NCBI RefSeq assembly: GCF_002208095.1
Contig: NZ_CP017990.1
Location: forward strand, 2,852,001 to 2,916,000
DNA from: Enterobacter cloacae complex sp. ECNIH7
Lineage (GTDB): Bacteria; Pseudomonadota; Gammaproteobacteria; Enterobacterales; Enterobacteriaceae
Length of the DNA: 64,000 bases
Reading direction: 5' to 3'
Under the pieces are notes generated by a model. It searched no databases, was not told the DNA's origin, and saw only the letters and a program-made list of their open reading frames with translations. This document shows positions 44,716 to 55,635 of the stretch, one piece after another; the stretch's first letter is position 1; each line of letters starts with the position of its first letter. The position numbers and the translations under genes are program-made.

Positions 44716-45927
44716 GTGCTGACGACTCTGATTTACCGAAGCCAGTTGAATTTATCCCGCCCCTCCACCGAGCTGCGGGAACTGGTGGAGCGCGCCCGGA
44801 TCCGCAATGCCAGTCTGAATATCACCGGGGTTCTGCTCGCAAAAGGCAGCGATGTGCTGCAAATACTCGAAGGGTCGGAAGAGAGCGTGCTCAAGCTGTT
44901 CCATAAAATCCGTGACGACAAGCGGCACAGTGGAGTGGTTGAGCTGATGCGGGACTATGGCCCGCGCAGGCGCTTCGAAAACGTCGGTATGCTGCTCTTC
45001 GATCTGCAGACGCAGTCACCGAAAGAGGTGCTGCAGTCGGTTCTGAATTACAGCAAGCTGGAAAGCTATCTCACATCCGATGACCGGGTGTTCAAATTTA
45101 TTCAGACGTTTATCACAGGCAAACGTCCGGCCCTGTCGGGTGCACGCTACGTACCTGAAAAATGGACGCTTTCACCCGAGGCGTTGCCCTTTGGCGAACA
45201 CCTGGGGCTGATGGCCAACCAAACCTGTCAGTTTGCGCTCCAGCCCATCGTTGAGCCCTCGGAAGGGAAGATCAGTTCGCTTGAAGCCCTTATTCGCGGC
45301 AACGAAGGCGGTAGCCCGGAGCATTTCTTCAGCGCCCTCGACCCGGACAAAATCTACGAAGTCGATCTCCAGACGAAAGCGTATGCCTTTGCTCTCGCGG
45401 AAAAACTGGGCATTGGCAGCCATAAGATTGCGGTAAACCTGCTGCCGATGTCGCTGGTGAATGTCCCCAACGCCGTGGAATTTTTGGTCAGCGAGATAAA
45501 AAAACATGGCCTTCAGCCGGAGCAGGTGGTCATTGAAGTGACGGAAAACGAGATGATCTCCGGCTTCAACCAGTTTAATAGCGCCATCAAGCAGCTTCGC
45601 GGTGAGGGGATTGGCCTGGCGATCGATGATTTCGGCTCCGGCTATGCCGGTCTTTCGCTGCTGACCCGCTTCCAGCCGGATAAAATTAAGATCGACCGGG
45701 AGATAGTCAGCGATATCCACCTCAGCGGCCCGAAGCAGGCGATTGTGCGCTCCATCGTCAGCTGTTGCTCCGATCTCGAAATTACCCTGGTGGCGGAAGG
45801 GATCGAGAAGATAGAGGAGTGGTGCTGGCTCGAGTCTGCCGGGATCCGCCGCTTCCAGGGCTTTCTGTTTGCCCGCCCGCAGCTTAATGGCGTCGGTGAT
45901 ATTCACTGGCCGCATCTGGTGCGTTAG
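44716..45927 (+). CDS. Blue-light-regulated BLUF-EAL cyclic-di-GMP phosphodiesterase
   Basis: This 403-aa cytoplasmic protein starts at GTG 44716. Residues 1-95 are a BLUF flavin domain with the key Tyr7, Asn31 and Gln49 (LIYRS, RNASLNITG, VLQILEG). Residues 165-403 are an EAL domain that keeps all main catalytic signatures: EALIRG, NLLPMSLVN, EVTENE, IDDFGSGYAGL, KIDRE, AEGIE and FQGFLF. It resembles the active Klebsiella enzyme BlrP1; in E. coli BluF the equivalent DDFG is degraded to DHFG. So this homologue is probably a light-stimulated phosphodiesterase lowering c-di-GMP. Confidence 0.88.
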   Translation: MLTTLIYRSQLNLSRPSTELRELVERARIRNASLNITGVLLAKGSDVLQILEGSEESVLKLFHKIRDDKRHSGVVELMRDYGPRRRFENVGMLLFDLQTQSPKEVLQSVLNYSKLESYLTSDDRVFKFIQTFITGKRPALSGARYVPEKWTLSPEALPFGEHLGLMANQTCQFALQPIVEPSEGKISSLEALIRGNEGGSPEHFFSALDPDKIYEVDLQTKAYAFALAEKLGIGSHKIAVNLLPMSLVNVPNAVEFLVSEIKKHGLQPEQVVIEVTENEMISGFNQFNSAIKQLRGEGIGLAIDDFGSGYAGLSLLTRFQPDKIKIDREIVSDIHLSGPKQAIVRSIVSCCSDLEITLVAEGIEKIEEWCWLESAGIRRFQGFLFARPQLNGVGDIHWPHLVR

Positions 45928-45978
45928 CCAATTTTCCTCCCGCGTTATTTCCCCTTCGCACTGCCTGTGCTTAAATAG

Positions 45979-45992
45979 CTAAAACGGTTTAA
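45979..45992. promoter_or_regulatory. ScrR operator before scrK
   Basis: CTAAAACGGTTTAA is close to the perfect palindrome CTAAACCGGTTTAG found before scrY and lies 24 bases before the scrK start codon. It implies sucrose-dependent repression of scrK by ScrR. Confidence 0.75.
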
Positions 45993-46015
45993 CATTGTTT
46001 AGCTGCGAGGAAAGC

Positions 46016-46906
46016 ATGAAAAAAATCTGGGTACTTGGCGATGCGGTAGTGGATTTGCTGCCCGATGGAGAAGGCAGATTGCTGCAGTGTCCCGGCGGCG
46101 CACCGGCAAACGTTGCGGTCGGTATTGCCCGGCTGGGCGGCCAGAGCGCCTTTATCGGCAGGGTTGGCGACGATCCCTTCGGGCGCTTTATGGCGAAAAC
46201 GCTCGCTGACGAAAAGGTCGACGTGAAGTCTATGCGCCTTGACCCGGCGCACCGCACCTCAACGGTGGTGGTCGATCTCGACGACCACGGCGAACGCTCG
46301 TTTACCTTTATGGTGCGCCCGAGCGCCGATCTGTTTCTCGAATCCGCCGATCTGCCGACGTTCAGCGCCGGGGAGTGGCTGCACGTCTGTTCCATCGCGT
46401 TAAGCGCAGAGCCGAGCCGTTCTGCGACGTTTGAGGCGATGGCCGCCGTTCGCGAGGCGGGCGGCTACGTCAGCTTCGACCCCAATATTCGCCCGGATCT
46501 CTGGCCGGATGAGAACGCGCTGCGCCGCTGCCTGGAGCTGGCCCTGCAGAGCGCTGACGTGGTGAAACTCTCCGTCGAAGAGCTGGCGTTTCTAACCGGA
46601 GATGTCGAGGTAAACGTCGGTCTGGACGCGCTGATGGCGCGCTGCCTGGCGCGTCTGGTGCTGGTCACCCAGGGAAAAGAGGGGGTGATCGCCTGGCATG
46701 ACGGCGCCGTGGAGCACTATCCGGCAACGCCCGTTGAGTGTGTCGATACCACCGGCGCGGGCGATGCTTTCGTGGCGGGGCTGCTCTACGGGCTGGCTGC
46801 CGGGCAGGACCTGACGCCGGTCATCGCGCTTGCCCAGCGCTGCGGCGCATTAGCCACCACGGCCAAAGGGGCGATGACCGCATTGCCCTGGCAGCACGAT
46901 CTGTAA
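46016..46906 (+). CDS. scrK: Fructokinase ScrK
   Basis: This 296-aa PfkB-family sugar kinase phosphorylates the fructose released by ScrB. PfkB motifs are PGGAPANVAVGIARLGG near residue 28 and DTTGAGDAFVAGLL near 245, containing the catalytic Asp. GAGGAAAGC precedes ATG 46016, giving MKKIWVLGDAVVDLL, the common ScrK start; a reading from 45995 runs into the operator. The gene has its own ScrR operator and is followed by a hairpin (46921-46938). Confidence 0.94.
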   Translation: MKKIWVLGDAVVDLLPDGEGRLLQCPGGAPANVAVGIARLGGQSAFIGRVGDDPFGRFMAKTLADEKVDVKSMRLDPAHRTSTVVVDLDDHGERSFTFMVRPSADLFLESADLPTFSAGEWLHVCSIALSAEPSRSATFEAMAAVREAGGYVSFDPNIRPDLWPDENALRRCLELALQSADVVKLSVEELAFLTGDVEVNVGLDALMARCLARLVLVTQGKEGVIAWHDGAVEHYPATPVECVDTTGAGDAFVAGLLYGLAAGQDLTPVIALAQRCGALATTAKGAMTALPWQHDL

Positions 46907-46920
46907 TTCCTTCCTCCACT

Positions 46921-46938
46921 GGCCGCCATCCGGCGGCC
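46921..46938 (+). terminator. Hairpin after scrK
   Basis: GGCCGCC-ATCC-GGCGGCC is a 7-bp perfect stem 15 bases after the scrK stop. It is followed by TGAATTGTT, so the T-run is weak; it may reduce read-through into scrY. Confidence 0.5.
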
Positions 46939-46943
46939 TGAAT

Positions 46944-46959
46944 TGTTGCCTCGATCACA
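46944..46959 (+). promoter_or_regulatory. CRP-like site upstream of scrY
   Basis: TGTTGCCTCGATCACA matches the 16-bp CRP consensus at 12 positions with a perfect right half. It is placed just before the scrY promoter and operators. Catabolite control of scrYAB by cAMP-CRP is known in other enteric bacteria. Confidence 0.5.
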
Positions 46960-46963
46960 CTTA

Positions 46964-47037
46964 CTAAAACGGTTTAGCAAAAAAGATTGCCGATCCAAAA
47001 TTCAGAGGTTTAGTATCAGCAACCTAAACCGGTTTAG
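46964..47037 (+). promoter_or_regulatory. scrY promoter with two ScrR operators
   Basis: Two operators, CTAAAACGGTTTAG (46964-46977) and the perfect palindrome CTAAACCGGTTTAG (47024-47037), flank a candidate promoter TTGCCG (46987-46992), 18 bases, TAGTAT (47011-47016). A half operator (GGTTTAG, 47007-47013) overlaps the -10 region. The second operator covers the expected transcription start, so ScrR binding would block initiation; two sites about 60 bases apart could also loop. Confidence 0.75.
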
Positions 47038-47067
47038 CAATTTAGCACTTTTAATGACTTCTTTTAG

Positions 47068-48597
<1,530 letters not shown>

Positions 48598-48604
48598 CCC
48601 ATCA

Positions 48605-48625
48605 CGCTCCCGCCAGGCGGGAGCG
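48605..48625 (+). terminator. Intercistronic hairpin between scrY and scrA
   Basis: CGCTCCCGC-CAG-GCGGGAGCG forms a 9-bp perfect stem followed by TTTC. It lies 8 bases after the scrY stop. It could end part of the transcripts or protect the scrY message, giving more porin than transporter. Confidence 0.65.
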
Positions 48626-48663
48626 TTTCGCACATCATAAAAAGAAGTCAGGCAGAGGTATCT

Positions 48664-50034
48664 ATGGATTTTAATCAAATCGCCCGCGAGCTTATTCCGC
48701 TGCTCGGTGGCAAGGAAAATATCGCCAGCGCGGCGCACTGCGCAACGCGTCTTCGTCTGGTGCTGGTCGATGACGCGCTTGCCGATCAGCAGGCGATCGG
48801 CAAGGTCGACGGCGTAAAAGGCTGTTTTCGTAACGCCGGGCAGATGCAGGTGATTTTTGGCACGGGCGTGGTCAACAAGGTCTACGCCGCGTTTATTCAG
48901 GCTGCGGGGATTAGCGAATCCAGTAAATCTGAGGCCGCGGATCTGGCGGCGCGCAAGCTGAACCCGTTCCAGCGCATTGCCCGTCTGCTCTCCAACATCT
49001 TTGTCCCGATCATTCCCGCGATTGTGGCCTCCGGCCTGCTGATGGGCCTGCTCGGCATGGTGAAAACCTACGGCTGGGTCAATGCGGATAACGCTCTCTA
49101 CATCATGCTGGACATGTGCAGCTCTGCGGCGTTTATCATTCTGCCTATTCTGATCGGCTTTACCGCCGCGCGGGAATTTGGCGGCAACCCGTATCTCGGC
49201 GCGACGCTGGGCGGCATTCTGACCCACCCGGCGCTGACCAACGCCTGGGGCGTGGCCTCCGGATTCCACACCATGAACTTCTTCGGCCTTGAGATCGCGA
49301 TGATTGGCTATCAGGGCACGGTGTTCCCGGTGCTGCTGGCCGTCTGGTTTATGAGCATCGTGGAGAAAAATCTGCGCCGCGCGATCCCGGACGCGTTAGA
49401 TCTGATCCTGACGCCGTTCCTCACCGTCGTTATCTCCGGCTTTATCGCCTTGCTGATTATCGGCCCGGCGGGGCGCGCCCTGGGCGACGGCATCTCCTTT
49501 ATCCTGAGCACGTTAATTGAACACGCGGGCTGGCTGGCCGGGCTGCTGTTCGGTGGGCTTTACTCGGTGATTGTGATCACCGGTATTCACCACAGCTTCC
49601 ACGCGATTGAAGCCGGTCTGCTGGGCAACCCGTCGATTGGCGTGAACTTCCTGCTGCCGATCTGGGCCATGGCGAACGTGGCGCAGGGCGGCGCCTGTCT
49701 GGCGGTGTGGTTCAAAACCAAAGATGCCAAAATCAAAGCCATTACCTTACCGTCGGCGTTTTCTGCGATGCTGGGCATCACCGAAGCGGCTATTTTTGGT
49801 ATCAACCTGCGCTTCGTGAAACCGTTTATCGCCGCGCTGATCGGCGGCGCGGTGGGCGGGGCCTGGGTGGTATCTGTTCATGTTTACATGACCGCCGTTG
49901 GGTTGACCGCTATTCCGGGCATGGCCATCGTGCAGGCCAGCTCGCTGCTCAACTATATTATCGGTATGGTGATTGCCTTCGGCGTGGCGTTTACCGTCTC
50001 ACTGCTGCTGAAATATAAAACGGACTCTGAATAA
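48664..50034 (+). CDS. scrA: Sucrose PTS permease, EIIBC
   Basis: This 456-aa protein has an N-terminal EIIB domain with the phosphorylated Cys in ASAAHCATRLRLV (about Cys24) and a C-terminal EIIC domain of about ten helices with the conserved GIHHSFHAIEAGLL and GITEAAIFGINLRF. It has no EIIA domain, so it should use EIIA-Glc. It imports sucrose as sucrose-6-phosphate. The start has AGAGGT upstream; the stop overlaps the scrB start by one base (TAATG). Confidence 0.95.
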   Translation: MDFNQIARELIPLLGGKENIASAAHCATRLRLVLVDDALADQQAIGKVDGVKGCFRNAGQMQVIFGTGVVNKVYAAFIQAAGISESSKSEAADLAARKLNPFQRIARLLSNIFVPIIPAIVASGLLMGLLGMVKTYGWVNADNALYIMLDMCSSAAFIILPILIGFTAAREFGGNPYLGATLGGILTHPALTNAWGVASGFHTMNFFGLEIAMIGYQGTVFPVLLAVWFMSIVEKNLRRAIPDALDLILTPFLTVVISGFIALLIIGPAGRALGDGISFILSTLIEHAGWLAGLLFGGLYSVIVITGIHHSFHAIEAGLLGNPSIGVNFLLPIWAMANVAQGGACLAVWFKTKDAKIKAITLPSAFSAMLGITEAAIFGINLRFVKPFIAALIGGAVGGAWVVSVHVYMTAVGLTAIPGMAIVQASSLLNYIIGMVIAFGVAFTVSLLLKYKTDSE

Positions 50035-51440
50035 TGACGTTACCTTCCCGCTGGCCTGCGATCCTGCAGGCCGTTATGAAAGGTCAGCCGCGGGCGCTGG
50101 CGGACAGCCACTATCCGCAGTGGCACCCCGCGCCGGTGACGGGGCTGATGAACGATCCCAACGGGTTCATCTGGTTTGCCGGCCGCTACCACCTGTTCTA
50201 TCAGTGGAACCCGCTGGACTGCGAGCATCGGTTTAAATGCTGGGGGCACTGGAGCTCTGCGGACCTGGTGCACTGGCAGCATGAGCCGCTGGCGCTGATG
50301 CCGGATGAAGAGTATGACCGCAACGGCTGCTACTCCGGTAGCGCCGTGGACAATCACGGCGTTCTGACCCTGTGCTACACCGGCAACGTCAAGTTCGATG
50401 ACGGCAGCCGCACGGCCTGGCAGTGCCTCGCCGTGGAACAGCCGGACGGGACCTTTAAGAAGCTGGGGCCGGTGCTGGCGCTGCCGGAAGGCTACACCGG
50501 CCACGTGCGCGACCCGAAGGTGTGGCAGCACGACGGGGAGTGGTACATGGTGCTCGGCGCGCAGGATGTGCAAAAGCGCGGCAAGGTGCTGCTGTTTAAA
50601 TCAGCCGATTTGCACGCCTGGGCGTCCTGCGGGGAAATCGCCGGTCACGGGGTCAACGGCCTGACGGATGCGGGGTATATGTGGGAGTGTCCGGACCTGT
50701 TCGCGCTCGACGGAACGCACGTCCTGATCGGCTGTCCGCAGGGGCTGGCGCGCGAGCCGCATCGCTATCTTAACACCTATCCGGCTACCTGGATGAGCGG
50801 GGCGTTTGACTATGAAAACGCCGCATTCGATCACGGCGAGCTGCACGAGCTGGACGCGGGCTTTGAGTTTTACGCACCCCAAACGACCCTGGCGGATGAC
50901 GGACGACGCATTCTGATCGGCTGGATGGGCGTACCGGACGGGGAAGAGATGCTTCAGCCAACCCGGACACACGGCTGGATGCACCAGATGACCTGCCCGC
51001 GCGAATTACGCTATCGCGACGGCAGGCTCTGGCAGACCCCGGCTCGCGAGCTGGCGGCGCTGCGTGAAGATGAACAGCGCTGGCAGGGGCGCGCCAGCGA
51101 GGCGCCGGACCTGGACGCGACGCGCCTGGAGTTTGAGCTGAGCGCATCGCAGGTGAGCGTCGATTTTGCCGGTGCGCTGCGCCTCAGGGTCGATGAGCAG
51201 GGTATACGCCTGGAACGCGCGAGCCTGAAAACCGGCGAAACGCTGACCCGCTACTGGCAGGGCGACGTCAGTCATTTGCGCGTTCTCTGCGACCGCTCCA
51301 GCGTTGAAATCTTCATCAATCACGGTGAAGGGGTGATGAGCAGCCGCTATTTTCCTGTCCATCCGGCCCGGGTGCGATTCGAAGGTGCGTCCGATATCAC
51401 ATTACGCTACTGGTCGCTGCGCGCCTGCATGATAGAATGA
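50034..51440 (+). CDS. scrB: Sucrose-6-phosphate hydrolase (invertase)
   Basis: This 468-aa cytoplasmic glycoside hydrolase of family GH32 cleaves sucrose-6-phosphate to glucose-6-phosphate and fructose. The three family motifs are visible: LMNDPNGFIWFAGRYHLFYQ with the nucleophile Asp, VRDPKVW, and the acid/base Glu in WECPDLFAL. A C-terminal beta-sandwich follows. Its start is coupled to the end of scrA. The fructose is passed to ScrK. Confidence 0.95.
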   Translation: MTLPSRWPAILQAVMKGQPRALADSHYPQWHPAPVTGLMNDPNGFIWFAGRYHLFYQWNPLDCEHRFKCWGHWSSADLVHWQHEPLALMPDEEYDRNGCYSGSAVDNHGVLTLCYTGNVKFDDGSRTAWQCLAVEQPDGTFKKLGPVLALPEGYTGHVRDPKVWQHDGEWYMVLGAQDVQKRGKVLLFKSADLHAWASCGEIAGHGVNGLTDAGYMWECPDLFALDGTHVLIGCPQGLAREPHRYLNTYPATWMSGAFDYENAAFDHGELHELDAGFEFYAPQTTLADDGRRILIGWMGVPDGEEMLQPTRTHGWMHQMTCPRELRYRDGRLWQTPARELAALREDEQRWQGRASEAPDLDATRLEFELSASQVSVDFAGALRLRVDEQGIRLERASLKTGETLTRYWQGDVSHLRVLCDRSSVEIFINHGEGVMSSRYFPVHPARVRFEGASDITLRYWSLRACMIE

Positions 51441-51468
51441 GGGTTTTGGCAGCCGGATCTAAGTCGTT

Positions 51469-52485
51469 GTGAGAAAAACAAAACGCGTCACCATTAAAGA
51501 CATCGCGGAGCTGGCGGGCGTGTCAAAAGCCACCGCCAGCCTGGTCCTGAACGGGCGCAGCAAAGAGCTTCGCGTGGCGGAAGAGACGCGCGAGCGCGTG
51601 CTGGCGATTGCAAAAGAGCACCACTATCAGCCCAGCATTCACGCCCGGTCGCTGCGCGATAACCGCAGCCACACCATTGGTCTGGTGGTCCCGGAGATCA
51701 CCAACTACGGTTTTGCCGTGTTTTCTCACGAGCTGGAAACGCTGTGCCGCGAGGCGGGGGTTCAGCTGCTGATCTCCTGCAGCGGTGAAAACCCGGGGCA
51801 GGAGACGGTGGTGGTGAACAACATGGTGGCGCGTCAGGTTGACGGACTGATTGTGGCCTCCAGCATGCTTAACGATGCGGACTACCACAAGCTGAGCGAG
51901 CAGCTGCCCGTTGTCCTGTTTGACCGCCACATCAACGACAGCGCGCTGCCGCTGGTCATCACCGACTCCATTACCCCGACGGCGGAACTGGTGGCCGACA
52001 TTGCGCGCCAGCATCCTGATGAATTCTACTTCCTCGGCGGCCAGCCGCGCCTTTCTCCGACGCGCGATCGTCTGGAAGGGTTTAAACAAGGTCTGCGAGA
52101 GGCTGGCGTGGAGCTGCGCCCGGAGTGGATCATTCACGGCAACTATCACCCGAGCTCCGGTTACGAGATGTTTGCTGAACTCTGCGCCCGTCTGGGGCGT
52201 CCGCCAAAAGCGCTGTTCGCCGCCGCATGCGGGCTGCTGGAAGGGGTGCTGCGCTATATGGGCCAGCACAACCTGCTGCAAAGCGATATCAGGTTAGCCA
52301 GCTTTGACGATCACTATCTCTACGATTCGCTGACGATCCCGGTGAATACTATTCGTCAGGATAACCGCCAGCTGGCGTGGCACTGCTTTGATTTGATTAG
52401 CAAATTGATCGAAGGGGAGACGCCGCAGCCGTTGCAGCGCAAGCTCAATGCCACCCTGCAGCGACGCTATAAGCCAGCGAAATAG
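51469..52485 (+). CDS. scrR: Sucrose operon repressor ScrR
   Basis: This 338-aa LacI-family repressor starts at GTG 51469. The helix-turn-helix and hinge ([20 protein letters not shown], then [10 protein letters not shown]) are followed by the periplasmic-binding-protein-like sensor domain. It is expected to bind the CTAAACCGGTTTAG sites before scrK and scrY and release them when fructose or fructose-1-phosphate accumulates. It lies 28 bases after scrB and is probably partly co-transcribed. Confidence 0.94.
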   Translation: MRKTKRVTIKDIAELAGVSKATASLVLNGRSKELRVAEETRERVLAIAKEHHYQPSIHARSLRDNRSHTIGLVVPEITNYGFAVFSHELETLCREAGVQLLISCSGENPGQETVVVNNMVARQVDGLIVASSMLNDADYHKLSEQLPVVLFDRHINDSALPLVITDSITPTAELVADIARQHPDEFYFLGGQPRLSPTRDRLEGFKQGLREAGVELRPEWIIHGNYHPSSGYEMFAELCARLGRPPKALFAAACGLLEGVLRYMGQHNLLQSDIRLASFDDHYLYDSLTIPVNTIRQDNRQLAWHCFDLISKLIEGETPQPLQRKLNATLQRRYKPAK

Positions 52486-52574
52486 CCCGGTTCGATACTT
52501 CAATAACTTTAATTAATTTAAGTTTTGGAATGGCCGATAACCATAAGGAATAATTCTCCTTGAGGTATTGGTTT

Positions 52575-54125
52575 ATGTCGTTGAAAAAGTCGTCCCTGAT
52601 CGTCCTGTTCTCGCTGCTTTTCTTCTTTGTTGTGAGCATTGTCACCAGCGTTGGCCTCATCATAAAAAGTAATAATTCCCTGGATAACGTTAACAAAGAG
52701 ATCCAGGTTGTGCTGTCTATTATTGACCCCATCAACCACAGCCGTACGCTGCGCGTGCGGGTGATGGAGTATGTGAAGATGGTGGAAGCGGGCAACTCGG
52801 CGGACGGCGCTGCTAAGCTTACCGCCGTGAAAGAGGCGCTGACCAAAGCGGACCACGCCTTTGCGGCCTTTATGGCTTCACCGCGTCTGACGGATGAAGC
52901 GCCGCTGGTGACTGCCTATCAGGACGCCTGGCAAAACTACCGCAACCAGGGGCTGGCGCCGCTGATCGACGCCGCCGAGGCGCACGATATCGCCAAATTC
53001 AACGCGCTGATCCCGGAAGTCTCCCGTCTTGACCGCCAGTACGAGATCGTTCTCGACCAGGTCCTTTCCGTCCACCAGAAATACGCCAAAAGCCTGAACG
53101 AGGATGCGAGCAGCAATTTCGTCTCCGGCCTGGCGATCATTGCCGCTATCGCCAGCCTGTTTGTGGTGGTGATTGTCGCCGTCAGCCTGCTGATGAAGCG
53201 CTTTGTCTTTGCGCCGGTAAACCTGGCGCGCGAGCACTGCAGCCAGATTGCGGCGGGCAAGCTGGACGTTCCGGTACCGGTCAAGGGGAGCGCACATAAC
53301 GAAATCGATCATCTTATGAGCTCAATGGAGCAGATGCGTCAGGCGCTGCTGGCGACCATCGCCCAGGTGCGCGATGCGAGCCATACCGTAACGCACGCGG
53401 CGCAGGAGATTGCCTCCGGAAATATCGACCTGGCGTCACGTACCGAACAGCAGGCTTCCGCGTTGACCCAGACGGCGGCCAGCATGGAAGAGCTGAGCGC
53501 GACGGTGGCGAACAATACCGACAACGTTTATCAGGCCGGAAAGCTGGTGCAGGACGCGGTGAAAAATGCCCACACCGGTGAAGCGGTGACCCGTGAAGTC
53601 ATTGACACGATGAATACCATCGCGGCGAACTCGAAGCGCATCGAAGACATTACCAGCGTGATTAACAGCATCGCCTTCCAGACCAACATTCTGGCGCTGA
53701 ACGCGGCGGTTGAAGCGGCGCGCGCCGGCACGCAGGGTCGCGGCTTTGCGGTCGTGGCCAGCGAGGTACGCACCCTGGCGCAGAAAAGCGCGGTGGCGGC
53801 TAAGGACATCGAGAGCCTGATTGCGCAGTCGGTTTCCAGCGTGAAAAACGGCGCGGAGCTGGTGAGCCGCTCGGGCGAGGTGATTGACTCGATTATTTCG
53901 TCAGTGAATAAAGTGAATACGCTGATGGAGCAGATCTCCGTCGCCTCCGAAGAGCAGAGCCGCGGGATCGGCCAGGTCGGCCAGGCGGTGACCGAGATGG
54001 ACGGCGTCACCCAGCAGAACGCCGCGCTGGTGCAGCAGTCCGCTGCGGCAGCGGCATCGCTGGAAGAGCAGGCGCAGCAGCTTTCACGGAGTATTTCGAG
54101 TTTTAGGTTGCCGGTGCAGGCTTGA
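52575..54125 (+). CDS. Methyl-accepting chemotaxis protein
   Basis: This 516-aa inner-membrane chemoreceptor has a first membrane helix (residues 7-29), a periplasmic four-helix sensing domain, a second membrane helix (about 180-205, [20 protein letters not shown]), a HAMP domain and a cytoplasmic signalling coiled coil with the highly conserved tip [18 protein letters not shown]. It ends without the NWETF-type tether for CheR/CheB, so like Tap and Trg it would need help from major receptors for adaptation. Ligand unknown. ATG 52575 gives [13 protein letters not shown]; the TTG five codons upstream is less likely. Confidence 0.92.
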   Translation: MSLKKSSLIVLFSLLFFFVVSIVTSVGLIIKSNNSLDNVNKEIQVVLSIIDPINHSRTLRVRVMEYVKMVEAGNSADGAAKLTAVKEALTKADHAFAAFMASPRLTDEAPLVTAYQDAWQNYRNQGLAPLIDAAEAHDIAKFNALIPEVSRLDRQYEIVLDQVLSVHQKYAKSLNEDASSNFVSGLAIIAAIASLFVVVIVAVSLLMKRFVFAPVNLAREHCSQIAAGKLDVPVPVKGSAHNEIDHLMSSMEQMRQALLATIAQVRDASHTVTHAAQEIASGNIDLASRTEQQASALTQTAASMEELSATVANNTDNVYQAGKLVQDAVKNAHTGEAVTREVIDTMNTIAANSKRIEDITSVINSIAFQTNILALNAAVEAARAGTQGRGFAVVASEVRTLAQKSAVAAKDIESLIAQSVSSVKNGAELVSRSGEVIDSIISSVNKVNTLMEQISVASEEQSRGIGQVGQAVTEMDGVTQQNAALVQQSAAAAASLEEQAQQLSRSISSFRLPVQA

Positions 54126-54133
54126 TGGTATCA

Positions 54134-54159
54134 GGCGAGGCTCCCTCTGGAGCCTCGCC
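54134..54159 (+). terminator. Terminator of the chemoreceptor gene
   Basis: GGCGAGGCTCC-CTCT-GGAGCCTCGCC forms an 11-bp perfect stem followed by GTTTACT, 8 bases after the stop codon. Confidence 0.75.
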
Positions 54160-54292
54160 GTTTACTACCTTCACTAATGGACATCTCAAAAAATGCATGG
54201 AGTTATAACGGGTACACTTACAGTCGCAATACCCCCTTACAGAGCCATTATCGAAAGCTACCTTTCTGTGAAAGGCGGCTTTATACTTTTAT

Positions 54293-54517
54293 CTATGAAC
54301 TTTGATTTTGCATCGATAATTTATAATTTACGACATGAGTGCTGGCGCGATTGAATTGGTATAATGAAAATCCCCACAAAACGCTAGTGATACAATAAAT
54401 GTAAGAAATAAGCCTTAGCGTATTTTTCCTGCTATTTACGGACTGGATTTCTTTTTCAAGCCACCATTTATACGACAGTCTATCATCAAGTAGCTTCGTG
54501 CATGCTATAGAGAACAT
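54293..54517 (-). CDS. Small membrane protein of unknown function
   Basis: This 74-aa protein has one clear hydrophobic helix (LRLISYIYCITSVLWGFSLY) in its second half. AAGGAC precedes ATG 54517. It lies 15 bases downstream of the 183-aa gene on the same strand, so the two are probably one AT-rich operon. The low GC content is unlike the neighbouring chemoreceptor and suggests acquisition. I do not recognise a family. Confidence 0.55.
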   Translation of the reverse strand: MFSIACTKLLDDRLSYKWWLEKEIQSVNSRKNTLRLISYIYCITSVLWGFSLYQFNRASTHVVNYKLSMQNQSS

Positions 54518-54532
54518 TGAGTCCTTAGGAAT

Positions 54533-55084
54533 TTAACCTGTAATAGTCTTGCAATCCTCTTTACTATGGACGGTGGCATTATCAATAGATCTGTTAAATG
54601 ATGTTATAATCAGTTTTTCTTTAGAAAGATAATAACTAAATTCCTTGTGATCGATCTTGACGAATCCATCAACAATTTGGGTTTGCTCAATCCATGCATA
54701 ATTCCCCATGATAAATATAACCAGTCCCATTAGATAGGATAAGATTAATTTCTTTTTCGACATCTTTATGGTGATGTCTCCCCATGAACTGGTAAATAAA
54801 AACCATGATGGTTTTAGTACCCCCTCATTTAACCCTCTTTGTATTAGTCTTGCGTCGTTTAAATTGGTGGTGTTAATTCCATTGGTTATTTTGAATAGTT
54901 GGATATCAAACCATTTGTCATCAAGTTTTTTCATTCTTGCATCTGAGTAACCAATTGCCAGATAGCGAAAGACAAATCTTAGTAAGTTAGACATTCCATA
55001 TGCTCTATTCACAATCACGATAAATACAGCGACATAGATAAAGTAAATTATAAAATCCTTATTTTTAAAGTTTTCAAAGAACAT
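54533..55084 (-). CDS. AT-rich membrane protein of unknown function
   Basis: This 183-aa protein has an N-terminal hydrophobic helix (IIYFIYVAVFIVIVNRAYG), a charged middle part (SDARMKKLDDKWFDIQLFKI) and a second helix near residue 120 (LILSYLMGLVIFIMGNYAWI). GAGG lies 8 bases before ATG 55084. The layout is reminiscent of the DUF6216 group, but I cannot confirm this. Codon use and base composition differ sharply from the flanking genes. With the small downstream gene it forms an orphan pair whose function is unknown. Confidence 0.65.
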   Translation of the reverse strand: MFFENFKNKDFIIYFIYVAVFIVIVNRAYGMSNLLRFVFRYLAIGYSDARMKKLDDKWFDIQLFKITNGINTTNLNDARLIQRGLNEGVLKPSWFLFTSSWGDITIKMSKKKLILSYLMGLVIFIMGNYAWIEQTQIVDGFVKIDHKEFSYYLSKEKLIITSFNRSIDNATVHSKEDCKTITG

Positions 55085-55239
55085 TTTGGCGCCTCAATAT
55101 TAGGTGGTAATTCATAAATCGGCAGTTGTTAGCAAAACTTTAATGCCTCGGGCGGTCTGCAATTAATTAATTTTGTGACATTTTATACAACCTTGCATTA
55201 TCATTACTTTATTATCTTGAGAAAGGAGCAACATCGAAA

Positions 55240-55479
55240 ATGGGAAAGCGCAAGGGTGCTCTGGTTTATGTCCTGACCGTCATTATATTTTTGCTTATTA
55301 TTCCTGAGATCATTTTGCGTGTATGCACGTCCGAGCAACTTGGCCGTATCAGCGACTTCACCAGTTTAGGTGGCTTGTTAAATCCACTATTATCCTTGCT
55401 TATCTTCCTGGCACTAGTGTCAATCATACTGGCCATTATTGCTATCGCATTGGTTAAGCGACTTCTTCGTACGCGATGA
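55240..55479 (+). CDS. Small two-helix membrane protein
   Basis: This 79-aa protein has two hydrophobic helices (VYVLTVIIFLLIIPEIIL and LLSLLIFLALVSIILAIIAI) and basic ends. AAGGAG lies 13 bases before ATG 55240, a long but usable spacer. A hairpin follows the gene. No family is recognised. Confidence 0.55.
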   Translation: MGKRKGALVYVLTVIIFLLIIPEIILRVCTSEQLGRISDFTSLGGLLNPLLSLLIFLALVSIILAIIAIALVKRLLRTR

Positions 55480-55492
55480 TTTGCTTTCGAGC

Positions 55493-55529
55493 GACTCATA
55501 GCACCCGTCAGCCGTTACCGCTATGAGTC
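55493..55529 (+). terminator. Hairpin after the 79-aa gene
   Basis: GACTCATAGC (55493-55502) pairs with GCTATGAGTC (55520-55529) over 10 bp with a 17-base loop; TAAAT follows. It is a plausible terminator without a strong T-run. Confidence 0.5.
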
Positions 55530-55635
55530 TAAATCGTCAGCCCAAAAAATTTTATTCACCCCAGCAATATTTCCCTTCCTCATCCGTCTACTTCATCACA
55601 AGCCATAATCAGTTACTGTAAACGAGGTAAACACA

